A DNA stretch of 6,394 bases from an uncultured Bacillota bacterium (GCA_937916565.1 CALFSR010000179.1:1-6394); one strand, 5' to 3'. Positions 1-6,394 are shown, numbered from the stretch's first letter. The notes: generated from the sequence alone by a model not told the origin. Numbers and translations are program-made.

Positions 1-2
1 CA

Positions 3-914
3 CGGAGCGTTGAGCACAAGACGCCGCCTGCCGGTGCCGGACCTCTCCCCTACCGGCTGGGCGTGGCGCCGTGCCGCTTTGCCGCCGCGGTGCTGGCTTC
101 TCCCGGGATCGACAAGGCCGCCGCCGTCTTGCCCGTCCGGCCAGTCCCCGGCGGCCACTGGCTGCGTCCCGAGGCGCTGCCAGCGTTCGCAGCCCGCCTG
201 CCCGTGGCCCTCCTCCCCGGTCTCGATCCGGACGTACAGGCCGCCTTGACAGCGCTCGGCGTCAACACCTTGGGGGAGCTGCTGGCAAGCCCCCGGGATC
301 TCCTGCACGCTCGCCTCGGCGCGGCAGCCGGCCCGCTGCTGGACTGGGCACGAGGCCACGACCCGCGCCCGGTGCGGGCCCTGTACCCGCCGGAGCGGCT
401 GACGCACCGCATTCCTGCGGAGACGATGGCCGGCGCCGACTCCGGGCGCCTAGAAACTTTGCTCGCCCAAGCGGCAGGCGTTCTGGCCGCACGCCTGCAC
501 GCCGCGGGCCAGGCGTGCGCCGAGCTGGCGATCGTCTGGGGCGGGTCCCGGCACGAACGGCGCTTCACCCCGCCCATCGCCGGCGCCGGACAGCTGGCCC
601 GGGCTGCGATATGGCTGGCTAAGCAAGCTGTGGCGGGATGGGCCCGTACTGCGGGCCGGGGCGGGCAGCCGTCGCCGCTGGAAATCCAGGACGACTGCGT
701 GCTGGAGGTCACCCCAACGGGCTATGCAGGGCGGCAGGCACTTTTATGGGAACCCGACCGTCCCGGCGGCGCCCGCCATCACCCCGCCCTGGCCGCGGTC
801 CGCGCCCGTTTTGGCCACACGTTTTGCTCCCCGGCGCGGCTTGCCGGCTGCGCCCGGGAAGCGGTCGCCCGCTATGAGGCTATGAATCGCTTTTTCCGGC
901 TCTCGGACGGGTAG
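3..914 (+). CDS. imuB: Y-family DNA polymerase-like protein, ImuB type (5' end missing)
   Basis: Partial gene: the frame is open to the left edge, so the GTG at 63 is internal and 303 codons are visible. It starts near the end of the Y-family palm (YRLGVAPCRFAAAVLA, residues 17-32). A helix-hairpin-helix/thumb follows (about 66-125: LPVALLPGLDPDVQ, ALGVNTLGELL, ARGHDPRPV), then a little-finger-like domain (about 128-240). QALLW at 245-249 (nt 735-749) sits where ImuB carries its beta-clamp peptide (QLPLWG in mycobacterial ImuB). Only 54 residues follow it, whereas mycobacterial ImuB has a much longer tail. In the known system ImuB is a catalytically inactive Y-family homologue that docks on the clamp and recruits DnaE2. 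The palm carboxylates are outside the window, so activity cannot be judged, and an active DinB-like polymerase remains possible. The adjacent tail module and dnaE2 favour ImuB. Confidence 0.85.
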   Translation, partial: RSVEHKTPPAGAGPLPYRLGVAPCRFAAAVLASPGIDKAAAVLPVRPVPGGHWLRPEALPAFAARLPVALLPGLDPDVQAALTALGVNTLGELLASPRDLLHARLGAAAGPLLDWARGHDPRPVRALYPPERLTHRIPAETMAGADSGRLETLLAQAAGVLAARLHAAGQACAELAIVWGGSRHERRFTPPIAGAGQLARAAIWLAKQAVAGWARTAGRGGQPSPLEIQDDCVLEVTPTGYAGRQALLWEPDRPGGARHHPALAAVRARFGHTFCSPARLAGCAREAVARYEAMNRFFRLSDG

Positions 915-923
915 GGATGATGC

Positions 924-1166
924 ATGCGCTTGCTAGACGTCCCCGTCGACGTCGCGCTGGAAGAAGGCCGGCCGGCGCGCTTTCGCTGGCAAAACCGCAC
1001 CTACCGCGTGGCCCGCGTCGCCGATCATTGGTCGTACGTGGGCCGCTGGTGGGCCGGCGAAGGCGAATGGCGCTTCTTCCGGGTGGAGACGGCCGGCGGA
1101 GGGGTGTTTGAACTGTATCTGGATGTAGCGGCAAAACAGTGGAGGCTATACCGGGTGTATGACTGA
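924..1166 (+). CDS. DUF6504-type small protein, resembles a detached ImuB C-terminal tail domain
   Basis: An 80-residue soluble protein with no signal peptide or membrane segment. ATG 924 is the only usable start, because TGA at 918-920 closes the frame just upstream. The spaced pattern RLLDVPV (2-8), ARFRW (18-22), YRVARV (27-32), a WW pair near 43-44, FFRVE, and a final W-x-L-Y-x-V-Y-D matches my recollection of DUF6504 proteins. It also matches the C-terminal tail of many full-length ImuB/Y-family proteins (FRWRG...RV...WW...R-x-Y-x-V...WxLHGxF/YD). The gene lies 9 nt after the imuB-like stop, in the same frame, and overlaps dnaE2 by 8 nt (ATGACTGA), so its translation is probably coupled to both neighbours. 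An accessory role in the mutasome, such as bridging ImuB to DnaE2 or an ImuA-like protein, is inference. The family assignment is from memory, without a search. Confidence 0.75.
   Translation: MRLLDVPVDVALEEGRPARFRWQNRTYRVARVADHWSYVGRWWAGEGEWRFFRVETAGGGVFELYLDVAAKQWRLYRVYD
1141..1145 (+). promoter_or_regulatory. Ribosome binding site for dnaE2
   Basis: GGAGG lies inside the end of the upstream small gene, 13 nt before ATG 1159. The spacing is rather long. No in-frame ATG or GTG lies closer, and the 8-nt ATGACTGA overlap suggests that terminating ribosomes also reinitiate here. Confidence 0.5.
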
Positions 1167-4100
1167 CGCGGGTTTCGTGCACCTGCACGTCCACTCGCCT
1201 TTTTCGTTCTTGGACGGCGCGAGCGCCATCGACGAGCTGGTACGGCGCGCGGCGGACTTCGGGATGCCCGCTTTGGCCCTCACCGACCACGACAACTTGA
1301 GCGGCGCCGTCCGTTTCGCCCAGGCGTGCGCCAGGGCCGGGATCAAGCCCATCATCGGCTGCGAGCTGACCTTGGCCGGCGGCCATCACTTGACGGCCTT
1401 GGCAACTTCGCCCAAAGGCTATGCCAACCTGTGCCGCATCGTCTCCGCGGCCCATCTGGACAATGCCCGGGGAGAACCGCGCGCCGCCTGGGACGACCTT
1501 GTCCGTTGGCGACAAGACGTGCTGTTCCTCTCCGGATGCCGCCGGGGCGAGATTGCCGCCTTGCTCTACCAGCGGCGCTTCCGGGAAGCCGAAGCCGCCG
1601 CCCGCCGCTATGCGGACGCCCTGGGCCGGGAGCGCTTTTTGCTGGCCCTGGAGGCGACAGAGCTTCCAGGCCAGCACGCGGTCAACGAAACTCTCGTGGA
1701 GCTGGCCGAGCGCCTGGGACTGACGGCGGTGGCCACGGGCAACGTGCACTATGCAACGCGGGAACGCCACCCCGTCCACGACATCCTGCGCTGCATCGCG
1801 CTGGGCGTCACCGTCGACGATCCGCATCCCGGCCGGCCGTTCAACGATCAGTTGTACCTGATCCCGCCAGGCACCATGCGGGAGCGGTTCGCCTGGTACC
1901 CACAAGGATTGGCCAATACCTTGGCGGTCGCGGAACGGTGCCAACCGGCCCTGGTACTAGGCCAGCCCCGGCACCCCCGGTTTCCGCTGCCGGAAGGCCA
2001 GACGGCCCGGGAACTGCTGCACCAGCTCACCTGGGCCGGAGCCGAGCGCCGCTACGGCCGTATTTCGCCCGCCCTGCGCGAGCGGATCCAGGGAGAGCTC
2101 GCCATCATCGATCACTTGGATATGGCCGACTACTTCCTCGTCGCGTGGGATGTCGTTCAGTATGCCCGCGAGCGGGGCATCCGCACCAGCGGCCGCGGCT
2201 CGGCGGCCGACTCGGTCGTCGCCTACTGCCTGGGGCTCACGGACGTAGACGCGTTCCGCCGCAACTTGCGTTTTGAACGCTTCCTCTCCATCGAGCGGGG
2301 CGAGCCGCCCGACATCGACATCGACTTTGAGGCCGAGCGGCGCGACGAGGTCGCGGCCTACGTCTACGAACGCTACGGCCGTGACCACGTGGCGGCGGTA
2401 GCCACCTACCACACCTACCACGCCCGCGGCGCGTTGCGGGAAGTGGGCAAGGCGCTCGGGATTAGCCCGGAGGAGATCGACGCCGTAGCCAAGCGCATGC
2501 CCCACCTGCCCGCCGACGCCATCGAACGGGCGCTGCACCGCTACCCGGAGCTGCGGCCGGTTTCCATGGACGGCGACGTGCGGCGGCGCCAGTGGTTCGC
2601 CTTGGCGCAGGCGTTGGCCGCGTTCCCGCGCCATCTGGGCACCCACTCCAGCGGCCTTGTCATCAGCGCGGCGCCGCTTGTGGACATCACGCCGCTGCAA
2701 ATGTCCGCCAAGGGGGTGATCATGAGCCAATTTGACAAAGACGACGTGGAAGCGCTCGGGCTCATGAAGCTGGACCTGTTGTTCCTGCGCATGCTGGGGG
2801 CGGTCAACACGGCCGCCCGGGCCATCCAGCGGCGCGACGCCGGGTTTGACTACGATCGCATCCCCGACGACGACCCCCGGACGTACGAGCGCCTGCGCCG
2901 GGGAGAAACCGTGGGCGCGTTTCAGCTCGAATCCCCGGCCCAGCGGGCCTTGCACCCCAGGCTGCGCCCGCGGGAGTTTGAGGATATCGTGGCGTCCGTG
3001 GCCCTCATCCGGCCCGGGCCCATCAAAGGCGACATGGTGCGCCCCTTCATCGCCCGCCGCAACGGGCAGGAGCCCATCACCTACATCCACCCCAAGCTGC
3101 GGCCGATCCTGGAAAAGACGTACGGGGTCGTGTTGTTCCAGGAGCAGGTGATCGAGATCGCCCGGGAGATCGCCGGTTTCACGCCCGGTGAAGCCGACCG
3201 GCTGCGCCGGGTGATGTCCTCCTTCCGGTCACAGGCGGAGATGGATCGCATCGGCGAAGAGTTCATCGCGAAAGCCATCGAGCGGGGATGCACGCCTGAG
3301 GTGGCCCGCACCATCTTCGGCTACATCGCAGGCTACGCCGGCTACGGCTTTTGCGAGGCCCACGCCGCCTCCTTCGCCACCATCGCTTACAAGACCGCCT
3401 ACCTGCTCGAGCACTACCCGGCGGAGTTTTACGCCGCCCTGCTCGCCCACCAGCCGATGGGCTACTACCCGCCCAACACGCTGCTGTGGGAAGCCAAGCG
3501 CCGGGGTGTGGCCGTCCGCGGGCCATGCGTCAACCAGAGCGCCCCGGCATACACGATTGAGGCGGACGGCGCGATTCGCGTCGGCCTTGGACAAATCCGC
3601 TCGTTGAGCGCGACCACCCTGGAGGCCATCTTGTCGGCGCGGGCGGAGCGTCCTTTCCGGTCGCTGGCCGACTTTTGCCGGCGGGTCGCTCCTTTGACGA
3701 TCGAGGAGGCGGAGCAACTGGTGCTGGCGGGCGCTTTCGACGGGCTCAACACCAACCGTCGCGCCCTGCTGTGGCAATTGCCGGCGGTGCTCGGCGACAG
3801 CCGCCGGGAGCGGGAGCTTCAGGGGCATATGCGCCTGTATCCCGAAACGCCCGTGGCGGACGTGGACGATTTCCCTCCTCTGGAGCGGGATTTGCGCGAG
3901 TACTATGCGCTGGGTGTCACGGTGAAACGCCACCTGATGCAGCACTGGCGACCGCGCCTTGACCGGCGCGGCGTCGTGCCGTGCGGGCAGGCGCTGCAGC
4001 TGCCCCACAAACACCCGGTCACCGCCGCGGGCTTGTGCATCCGTCCCCACCGCCCGCCCACCAAAAGCGGCCGCACGGTGGTGTTTCTGACCTTAGAGGA

Positions 4101-4257
4101 TGAGACGGGGCTGATCGACGTCACCGTCTTTGAGGACGTCTATATGCGCTGGGGACAAGACCTGTTCGTCAGTCCTTTGCTGCAGGTGTCCGGCAAAATC
4201 GACCGGCACGGCGAGGGGGTCAGCATCACCGCCGAGCGGCTGGAAAGCCTGGCGTAA
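1159..4257 (+). CDS. dnaE2: Error-prone DNA polymerase III alpha subunit, DnaE2/ImuC type
   Basis: A full-length C-family polymerase of 1032 residues, the usual DnaE2 size and shorter than replicative DnaE1. The N-terminal PHP domain (about 1-260) shows HLH (8-10), TDHDN (43-47), GCE (67-69), SGC (125-127) and NVH (195-197). The core has SGRGSAADS (344-352), PDIDIDF (384-390, catalytic Asp385 and Asp387) and the third Asp539 in MKLDLL. Further family blocks are RPGPIKGD (618-625), QEQV (661-664), and YGFCEAHAASFA (729-740) with HQPMGYYPP (764-772), the last two being DnaE2 hallmarks. An OB-fold (about 950-1010, FLTLEDETGLIDV) ends the protein, with no tau-binding region and no obvious clamp motif near the C-terminus. 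DnaE2 performs mutagenic translesion synthesis with ImuB. The context (ImuB-like gene, tail protein, 8-nt overlap) fits, and LexA/SOS control would act upstream of the window. Confidence 0.95.
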   Translation: MTDAGFVHLHVHSPFSFLDGASAIDELVRRAADFGMPALALTDHDNLSGAVRFAQACARAGIKPIIGCELTLAGGHHLTALATSPKGYANLCRIVSAAHLDNARGEPRAAWDDLVRWRQDVLFLSGCRRGEIAALLYQRRFREAEAAARRYADALGRERFLLALEATELPGQHAVNETLVELAERLGLTAVATGNVHYATRERHPVHDILRCIALGVTVDDPHPGRPFNDQLYLIPPGTMRERFAWYPQGLANTLAVAERCQPALVLGQPRHPRFPLPEGQTARELLHQLTWAGAERRYGRISPALRERIQGELAIIDHLDMADYFLVAWDVVQYARERGIRTSGRGSAADSVVAYCLGLTDVDAFRRNLRFERFLSIERGEPPDIDIDFEAERRDEVAAYVYERYGRDHVAAVATYHTYHARGALREVGKALGISPEEIDAVAKRMPHLPADAIERALHRYPELRPVSMDGDVRRRQWFALAQALAAFPRHLGTHSSGLVISAAPLVDITPLQMSAKGVIMSQFDKDDVEALGLMKLDLLFLRMLGAVNTAARAIQRRDAGFDYDRIPDDDPRTYERLRRGETVGAFQLESPAQRALHPRLRPREFEDIVASVALIRPGPIKGDMVRPFIARRNGQEPITYIHPKLRPILEKTYGVVLFQEQVIEIAREIAGFTPGEADRLRRVMSSFRSQAEMDRIGEEFIAKAIERGCTPEVARTIFGYIAGYAGYGFCEAHAASFATIAYKTAYLLEHYPAEFYAALLAHQPMGYYPPNTLLWEAKRRGVAVRGPCVNQSAPAYTIEADGAIRVGLGQIRSLSATTLEAILSARAERPFRSLADFCRRVAPLTIEEAEQLVLAGAFDGLNTNRRALLWQLPAVLGDSRRERELQGHMRLYPETPVADVDDFPPLERDLREYYALGVTVKRHLMQHWRPRLDRRGVVPCGQALQLPHKHPVTAAGLCIRPHRPPTKSGRTVVFLTLEDETGLIDVTVFEDVYMRWGQDLFVSPLLQVSGKIDRHGEGVSITAERLESLA

Positions 4258-4333
4258 ACCGATGAAGGATCGGCGGGAAACACCTCGAACTGCCATTGTC
4301 ATTACCTCAGCACAAAACGAAGGAGGACTCACC
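4258..4333 (+). other. Intergenic gap between dnaE2 and the binding-protein gene
   Basis: This 76-nt spacer has only a weak 5-bp hairpin (CCGAT/ATCGG, 4259-4273) with no T-run, so there is no convincing terminator after dnaE2. A TTGTCA at 4296-4301 has no matching -10 at normal spacing. The binding-protein gene is therefore either read through from the repair operon or served by a promoter I cannot recognise. Confidence 0.4.
4321..4327 (+). promoter_or_regulatory. Strong ribosome binding site fixing the binding-protein start
   Basis: AGGAGGA sits 6 nt before ATG 4334, near-ideal spacing. It decides the start against the in-frame upstream ATG at 4130, which would place 68 residues inside dnaE2 ahead of the signal peptide. 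Confidence 0.85.
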
Positions 4334-5353
4334 ATGGCAAAGACTGCTGCAACGCATGCGCAGGCCCGGCCGCGCGTTCAAGGCCGGACCCTCGTTCTCA
4401 CCCTCACGGTAGCCGCCATGCTGCTGGCCGCTTCGTTCGGTACGGGGCTCGCCGCCGCCGGTCCGGTGCGCATCGGGATCGTCCAGTTCGTGGAACACCC
4501 GGCATTGGACGCGTTCCGTCTCGGATTCGTCCAAGCGCTCGAAGACTCCGGGCACGGGCTCGGCACCGACATTATCCTTGACTATCACAACGCCCAAGGC
4601 GACTTCATCGTCGCCCGCACCATCGCGGAAAAGTTCGTGCAGGACAAGGTCGACCTCATTTTCGCCATCGCCACCGGACCGGTGCAGGCCGCGGCCGCTC
4701 TGACGGACACGATCCCCATTGTGTTCGCCGGCGTGCGGGATCCGGTAGGCGCCGGCGTCGTGGAAAGTTTCGAGCGTCCCGGGGGCAACATTACCGGCAC
4801 ATCCCACTGGACGCCCGTCAGCGAACAGATCAAGCTGGTGCTGGAGATCATGCCGAATGCTCGCCGCATCGGCATCCTGTACAACGCCGGCGAACTCAAC
4901 TCCGTCATCCAGGTGGACGAGGCGCGCCAGTGGGCAGCCCGCTACGGCCTGACGCTGGTGGAGCGCACCGTCGTCTCCACCAACGACGTACGGCAGGCCG
5001 CCGAGTCGCTGGTCGGCAACGTGGACGTGATCTTCCTTCCCACGGACAACACGGTGGTGTCCGCGCTGGAGTCGGTTCTGTTCGTGGCCGAGCGGTTCCG
5101 CCTGCCCGTCATCGCGTCGGACATCGCCAGCGCCCAGCGGGGCGTCGCAGCGGCGTACGGCGTGGACGAGGTGAAACTGGGCCGCCAAGCCGGGCAGATG
5201 GCCCTCCGCATTCTCTTTGAAGGCGCAGAACCGGCGACGATGCCGGTGGAAATCCAGCAGGTGCTGGATTTGGCGGTCAACGAGGACGCCGCCCGCCGTA
5301 TGGGGCTGACGATTCCTCCCGAGGTCATCGAGCGGGCCTCGCACCGGTTCTAA
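4334..5353 (+). CDS. ABC transporter substrate-binding protein, ABC_sub_bind (TrpX-like) family
   Basis: A 339-residue exported protein. A basic n-region (1-19) and hydrophobic core (about 20-40, LVLTLTVAAMLLAAS) form a Sec signal peptide, with likely cleavage near the AAAG at 40-43. The mature part has the two-lobe Rossmann-like pattern of family PF04392: VRIGIVQF (45-52), DLIFAIAT (107-114), IPIVFAGVRDP (127-137), PGGNITGTS (149-157), ARRIGILYN (176-184), VDVIFLPTDNTV (230-241), LPVIASD (257-263), LGRQAGQMA (282-290) and VNEDAARRMGLTIP (315-328). Characterised relatives such as streptococcal TrpX bind tryptophan, but the ligand here cannot be told. There is no cysteine anywhere in the protein, so it cannot be a lipid-anchored lipoprotein. 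A terminator follows immediately, and no permease or ATPase gene is next to it. Confidence 0.92.
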   Translation: MAKTAATHAQARPRVQGRTLVLTLTVAAMLLAASFGTGLAAAGPVRIGIVQFVEHPALDAFRLGFVQALEDSGHGLGTDIILDYHNAQGDFIVARTIAEKFVQDKVDLIFAIATGPVQAAAALTDTIPIVFAGVRDPVGAGVVESFERPGGNITGTSHWTPVSEQIKLVLEIMPNARRIGILYNAGELNSVIQVDEARQWAARYGLTLVERTVVSTNDVRQAAESLVGNVDVIFLPTDNTVVSALESVLFVAERFRLPVIASDIASAQRGVAAAYGVDEVKLGRQAGQMALRILFEGAEPATMPVEIQQVLDLAVNEDAARRMGLTIPPEVIERASHRF

Positions 5354-5359
5354 AGAACA

Positions 5360-5410
5360 CGGCGGCCGAAACCGGGTCCGTCTGTCCGCGGACTCGGGTT
5401 TCGGCCGCCG
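5360..5410. terminator. Long hairpin between convergent genes, probably a bidirectional terminator
   Basis: Perfect 14-bp arms (5360-5373 CGGCGGCCGAAACC with 5397-5410 GGTTTCGGCCGCCG) continue, after one bulged G at 5396, into 7 more pairs (5374-5380 with 5389-5395, one of them G-T) around the 8-nt loop TCTGTCCG. It starts 6 nt after the binding-protein stop. The + strand tail is a short ATTTCG. The - strand tail reads TGTTCTTT, a better T-run, so the hairpin could also stop transcription of the opposing ABC gene. Confidence 0.85.
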
Positions 5411-5516
5411 ATTTCGCCTGTCGCGCCCCCTTGCACCTAGCGCTCCAGCGCTCCCGGCGATGTCGTTGACCTATCCTTAGGCCCTCCAGCACCGTGGAAT
5501 AAACCGGCCGGCTCCG
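5411..5516. other. Intergenic stretch without recognisable content
   Basis: About 106 nt between the hairpin and the stop of the convergent ABC gene. It contains a repeated AGCGCT (5439-5444 and 5447-5452) and a CCGGCCGG palindrome near the stop codon. Neither forms a credible terminator or operator, and no small gene with a ribosome site is visible. Confidence 0.4.
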
Positions 5517-6394
5517 TCAGCTCGCGGCCGCCTCAAGCTCCGCGAACTGGCTCCGGTACAGGCTGGCGTAGAAACCGTTCGCGGCCAATAGCTGATCGTG
5601 CGTGCCCTGCTCGATGATGCGGCCATCCCTTATCACCAGCACCAGATCGGCATCCCGGATGGTGGACAACCGGTGAGCGATTACGAAGCTCGTGCGGCCC
5701 TGCATCAGGTCGTGCAGCGCCCGCTGGATTTGCAGCTCCGTGCGGGTGTCGACGCTGCTTGTGGCCTCATCGAGGATGAGGATGACCGGATCCGCGAGCA
5801 GCGCCCGGGCGATGGTCAAGAGCTGCTTCTGTCCCTGGGACAAGTTGGACGCGTCCTCGTCGATGACGGTATCGTAGCCGTCAGGCAGCGTCCGGATAAA
5901 ATGGTCCGCGTAAGCCGCCTTGGCCGCGGCGACGATCTCTTCCTCCGTCGCCCCCTCCCTGCCGTAGGCGATATTGTCCCGGATCGTGCCGTGGAAAAGC
6001 CACGTGTCTTGCATGACCATGCCGAACAAGCGCCGCAGGTCTCCGCGGCGCATCCTGCGGATATCGACGCCGTCGATCGCGATGCGGCCCTGATCGATCT
6101 CGTAAAACCGCATCAAGAGGTTGACCAGCGTCGTCTTGCCGGCCCCCGTCGGGCCGACGATGGCGATCACCTGGCCGGGCCTGCCCGTGAGGTTCAAATC
6201 GTCGATGAGCGGCACGTCGGGCTTGTAGCGGAAGGACACGTGCTCCAGCGTCACCTCGCCCTTCGCGGAAGCGATGGTAACGGGATCCGCGGGCTCGGGC
6301 ACCTCTTCCTCCTCGTCCAACAGCTCAAACACCCGCTCCGCCGACGCGATGGTCGACTGGATGATGTTCGCGATGCTGGCTACCTGCACGATAG
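5517..6394 (-). CDS. ABC exporter half-transporter, C-terminal ATPase domain (5' end missing)
   Basis: Partial gene. The frame is open through the right edge, so the GTG at 6389 is not the true start and the transmembrane domain lies outside the window. Counting from that GTG, residues 1-22 are the end of the last transmembrane/coupling helix (IIQSTIASAERVFELL), followed by an acidic linker (DEEEEVPEP). The ATPase domain then shows Walker A GPTGAGKTT (79-87), Q-loop Gln127 (VMQDTWLF), signature LSQGQ (183-187), Walker B VILILDEA with Glu208, D-loop SSVD (211-214) and switch His239. This is a type I exporter of the MdlB/LmrCD/BmrCD class. It would export drugs, lipids or peptides, and the substrate is unknown. 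The LSQGQ form and TSSVDTRTE block are common in members encoded as heterodimer pairs, so a partner half-transporter may lie further right. The Walker B glutamate is intact. Confidence 0.95.
   Translation of the reverse strand, partial: IVQVASIANIIQSTIASAERVFELLDEEEEVPEPADPVTIASAKGEVTLEHVSFRYKPDVPLIDDLNLTGRPGQVIAIVGPTGAGKTTLVNLLMRFYEIDQGRIAIDGVDIRRMRRGDLRRLFGMVMQDTWLFHGTIRDNIAYGREGATEEEIVAAAKAAYADHFIRTLPDGYDTVIDEDASNLSQGQKQLLTIARALLADPVILILDEATSSVDTRTELQIQRALHDLMQGRTSFVIAHRLSTIRDADLVLVIRDGRIIEQGTHDQLLAANGFYASLYRSQFAELEAAAS

Noticed and set aside
63..65. GTG as start of the Y-family gene, and GTG at 6389 as start of the ABC gene
   Set aside because: Both frames remain open to the window edge with family-like residues before the GTG, and both proteins would lack essential domains. 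They are edge-truncated genes.
880..1944. Long - strand open frame opposite the small gene and dnaE2
   Set aside because: Its product has no family resemblance and low-complexity Arg/Gly/Pro-rich composition. It lies opposite strongly conserved polymerase sequence, a typical GC-driven shadow.
1957..3090. 377-codon - strand open frame inside dnaE2
   Set aside because: Antisense to the polymerase core, with no recognisable motif. Expected from high-GC codon structure.
3229..4050. 273-codon - strand open frame inside dnaE2
   Set aside because: Same reasoning: antisense shadow of a conserved coding region.
4259..4273. Small hairpin CCGAT-GAAGG-ATCGG after dnaE2 as terminator
   Set aside because: Only 5 bp and no following T-run.
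4296..4324. Promoter with -35 TTGTCA upstream of the binding-protein gene
   Set aside because: No -10-like hexamer at 16-18 nt spacing; the region there is the ribosome site.
4130..4333. In-frame N-terminal extension of the binding protein starting inside dnaE2
   Set aside because: It would bury the signal peptide behind 68 residues. AGGAGGA plus ATG at 4334 is clearly the start.
4307..5344. 345-codon - strand open frame opposite the binding-protein gene
   Set aside because: It mirrors almost exactly the extent of the real gene, and the product is His/Asp/Gly-rich without motifs. The + strand frame has a perfect ribosome site, signal peptide and family pattern.
5439..5452. AGCGCT-CC-AGCGCT as hairpin or repeat element
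   Set aside because: A 2-nt loop cannot close the full stem, and short GC palindromes are expected by chance in this composition.
1..6394. CRISPR arrays, tRNA/rRNA genes, insertion sequences, phage or defence genes
   Set aside because: No spaced direct repeats, cloverleaf patterns, transposase motifs or phage/defence-type proteins were seen on either strand.

Overview
The window is high-GC bacterial DNA with strong AGGAGG ribosome sites, tightly packed and overlapping genes, and GTG/ATG starts. The proteins look like those of a high-GC, possibly thermophilic, Gram-positive lineage (deep Bacillota such as the Symbiobacterium, Thermaerobacter or Limnochorda groups) or an actinobacterial or Chloroflexota relative. 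This placement is an inference from protein style; no rRNA or marker gene is present to fix it.

Left two thirds (1-4257, + strand): part of an ImuB/DnaE2-type mutagenic translesion-synthesis operon. It begins inside a Y-family polymerase-like gene (ImuB type) that is cut at the left edge. A small 80-residue protein of the DUF6504 type follows after 9 nt and in the same reading frame. Its last 8 nt overlap the start of a 1032-residue error-prone DNA polymerase III alpha subunit (DnaE2/ImuC). In the known mutasome, ImuB docks on the beta clamp and recruits DnaE2, which copies across damage. An imuA-like gene and any LexA box would lie left of the window. The small protein resembles the tail domain found at the C-terminus of many full-length ImuB proteins, so this operon appears to encode ImuB in two pieces.

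Middle (4258-5353, + strand): a 76-nt gap with no visible terminator leads to a secreted substrate-binding protein of the ABC_sub_bind (TrpX-like) family. It has a Sec signal peptide but no lipobox cysteine. No permease or ATPase gene follows it.

Right end (5354-6394): a long perfect-arm hairpin just after the binding-protein gene separates it from a convergent gene on the - strand. That gene encodes the nucleotide-binding half of an ABC exporter (MdlB/LmrCD-like) and is cut at the right edge. About 106 nt between the hairpin and this gene contain nothing recognisable.

The main point of interest is the arrangement of the mutasome operon: a short ImuB core whose clamp-motif region ends soon afterwards, plus an in-frame, separately translated tail module coupled to DnaE2.
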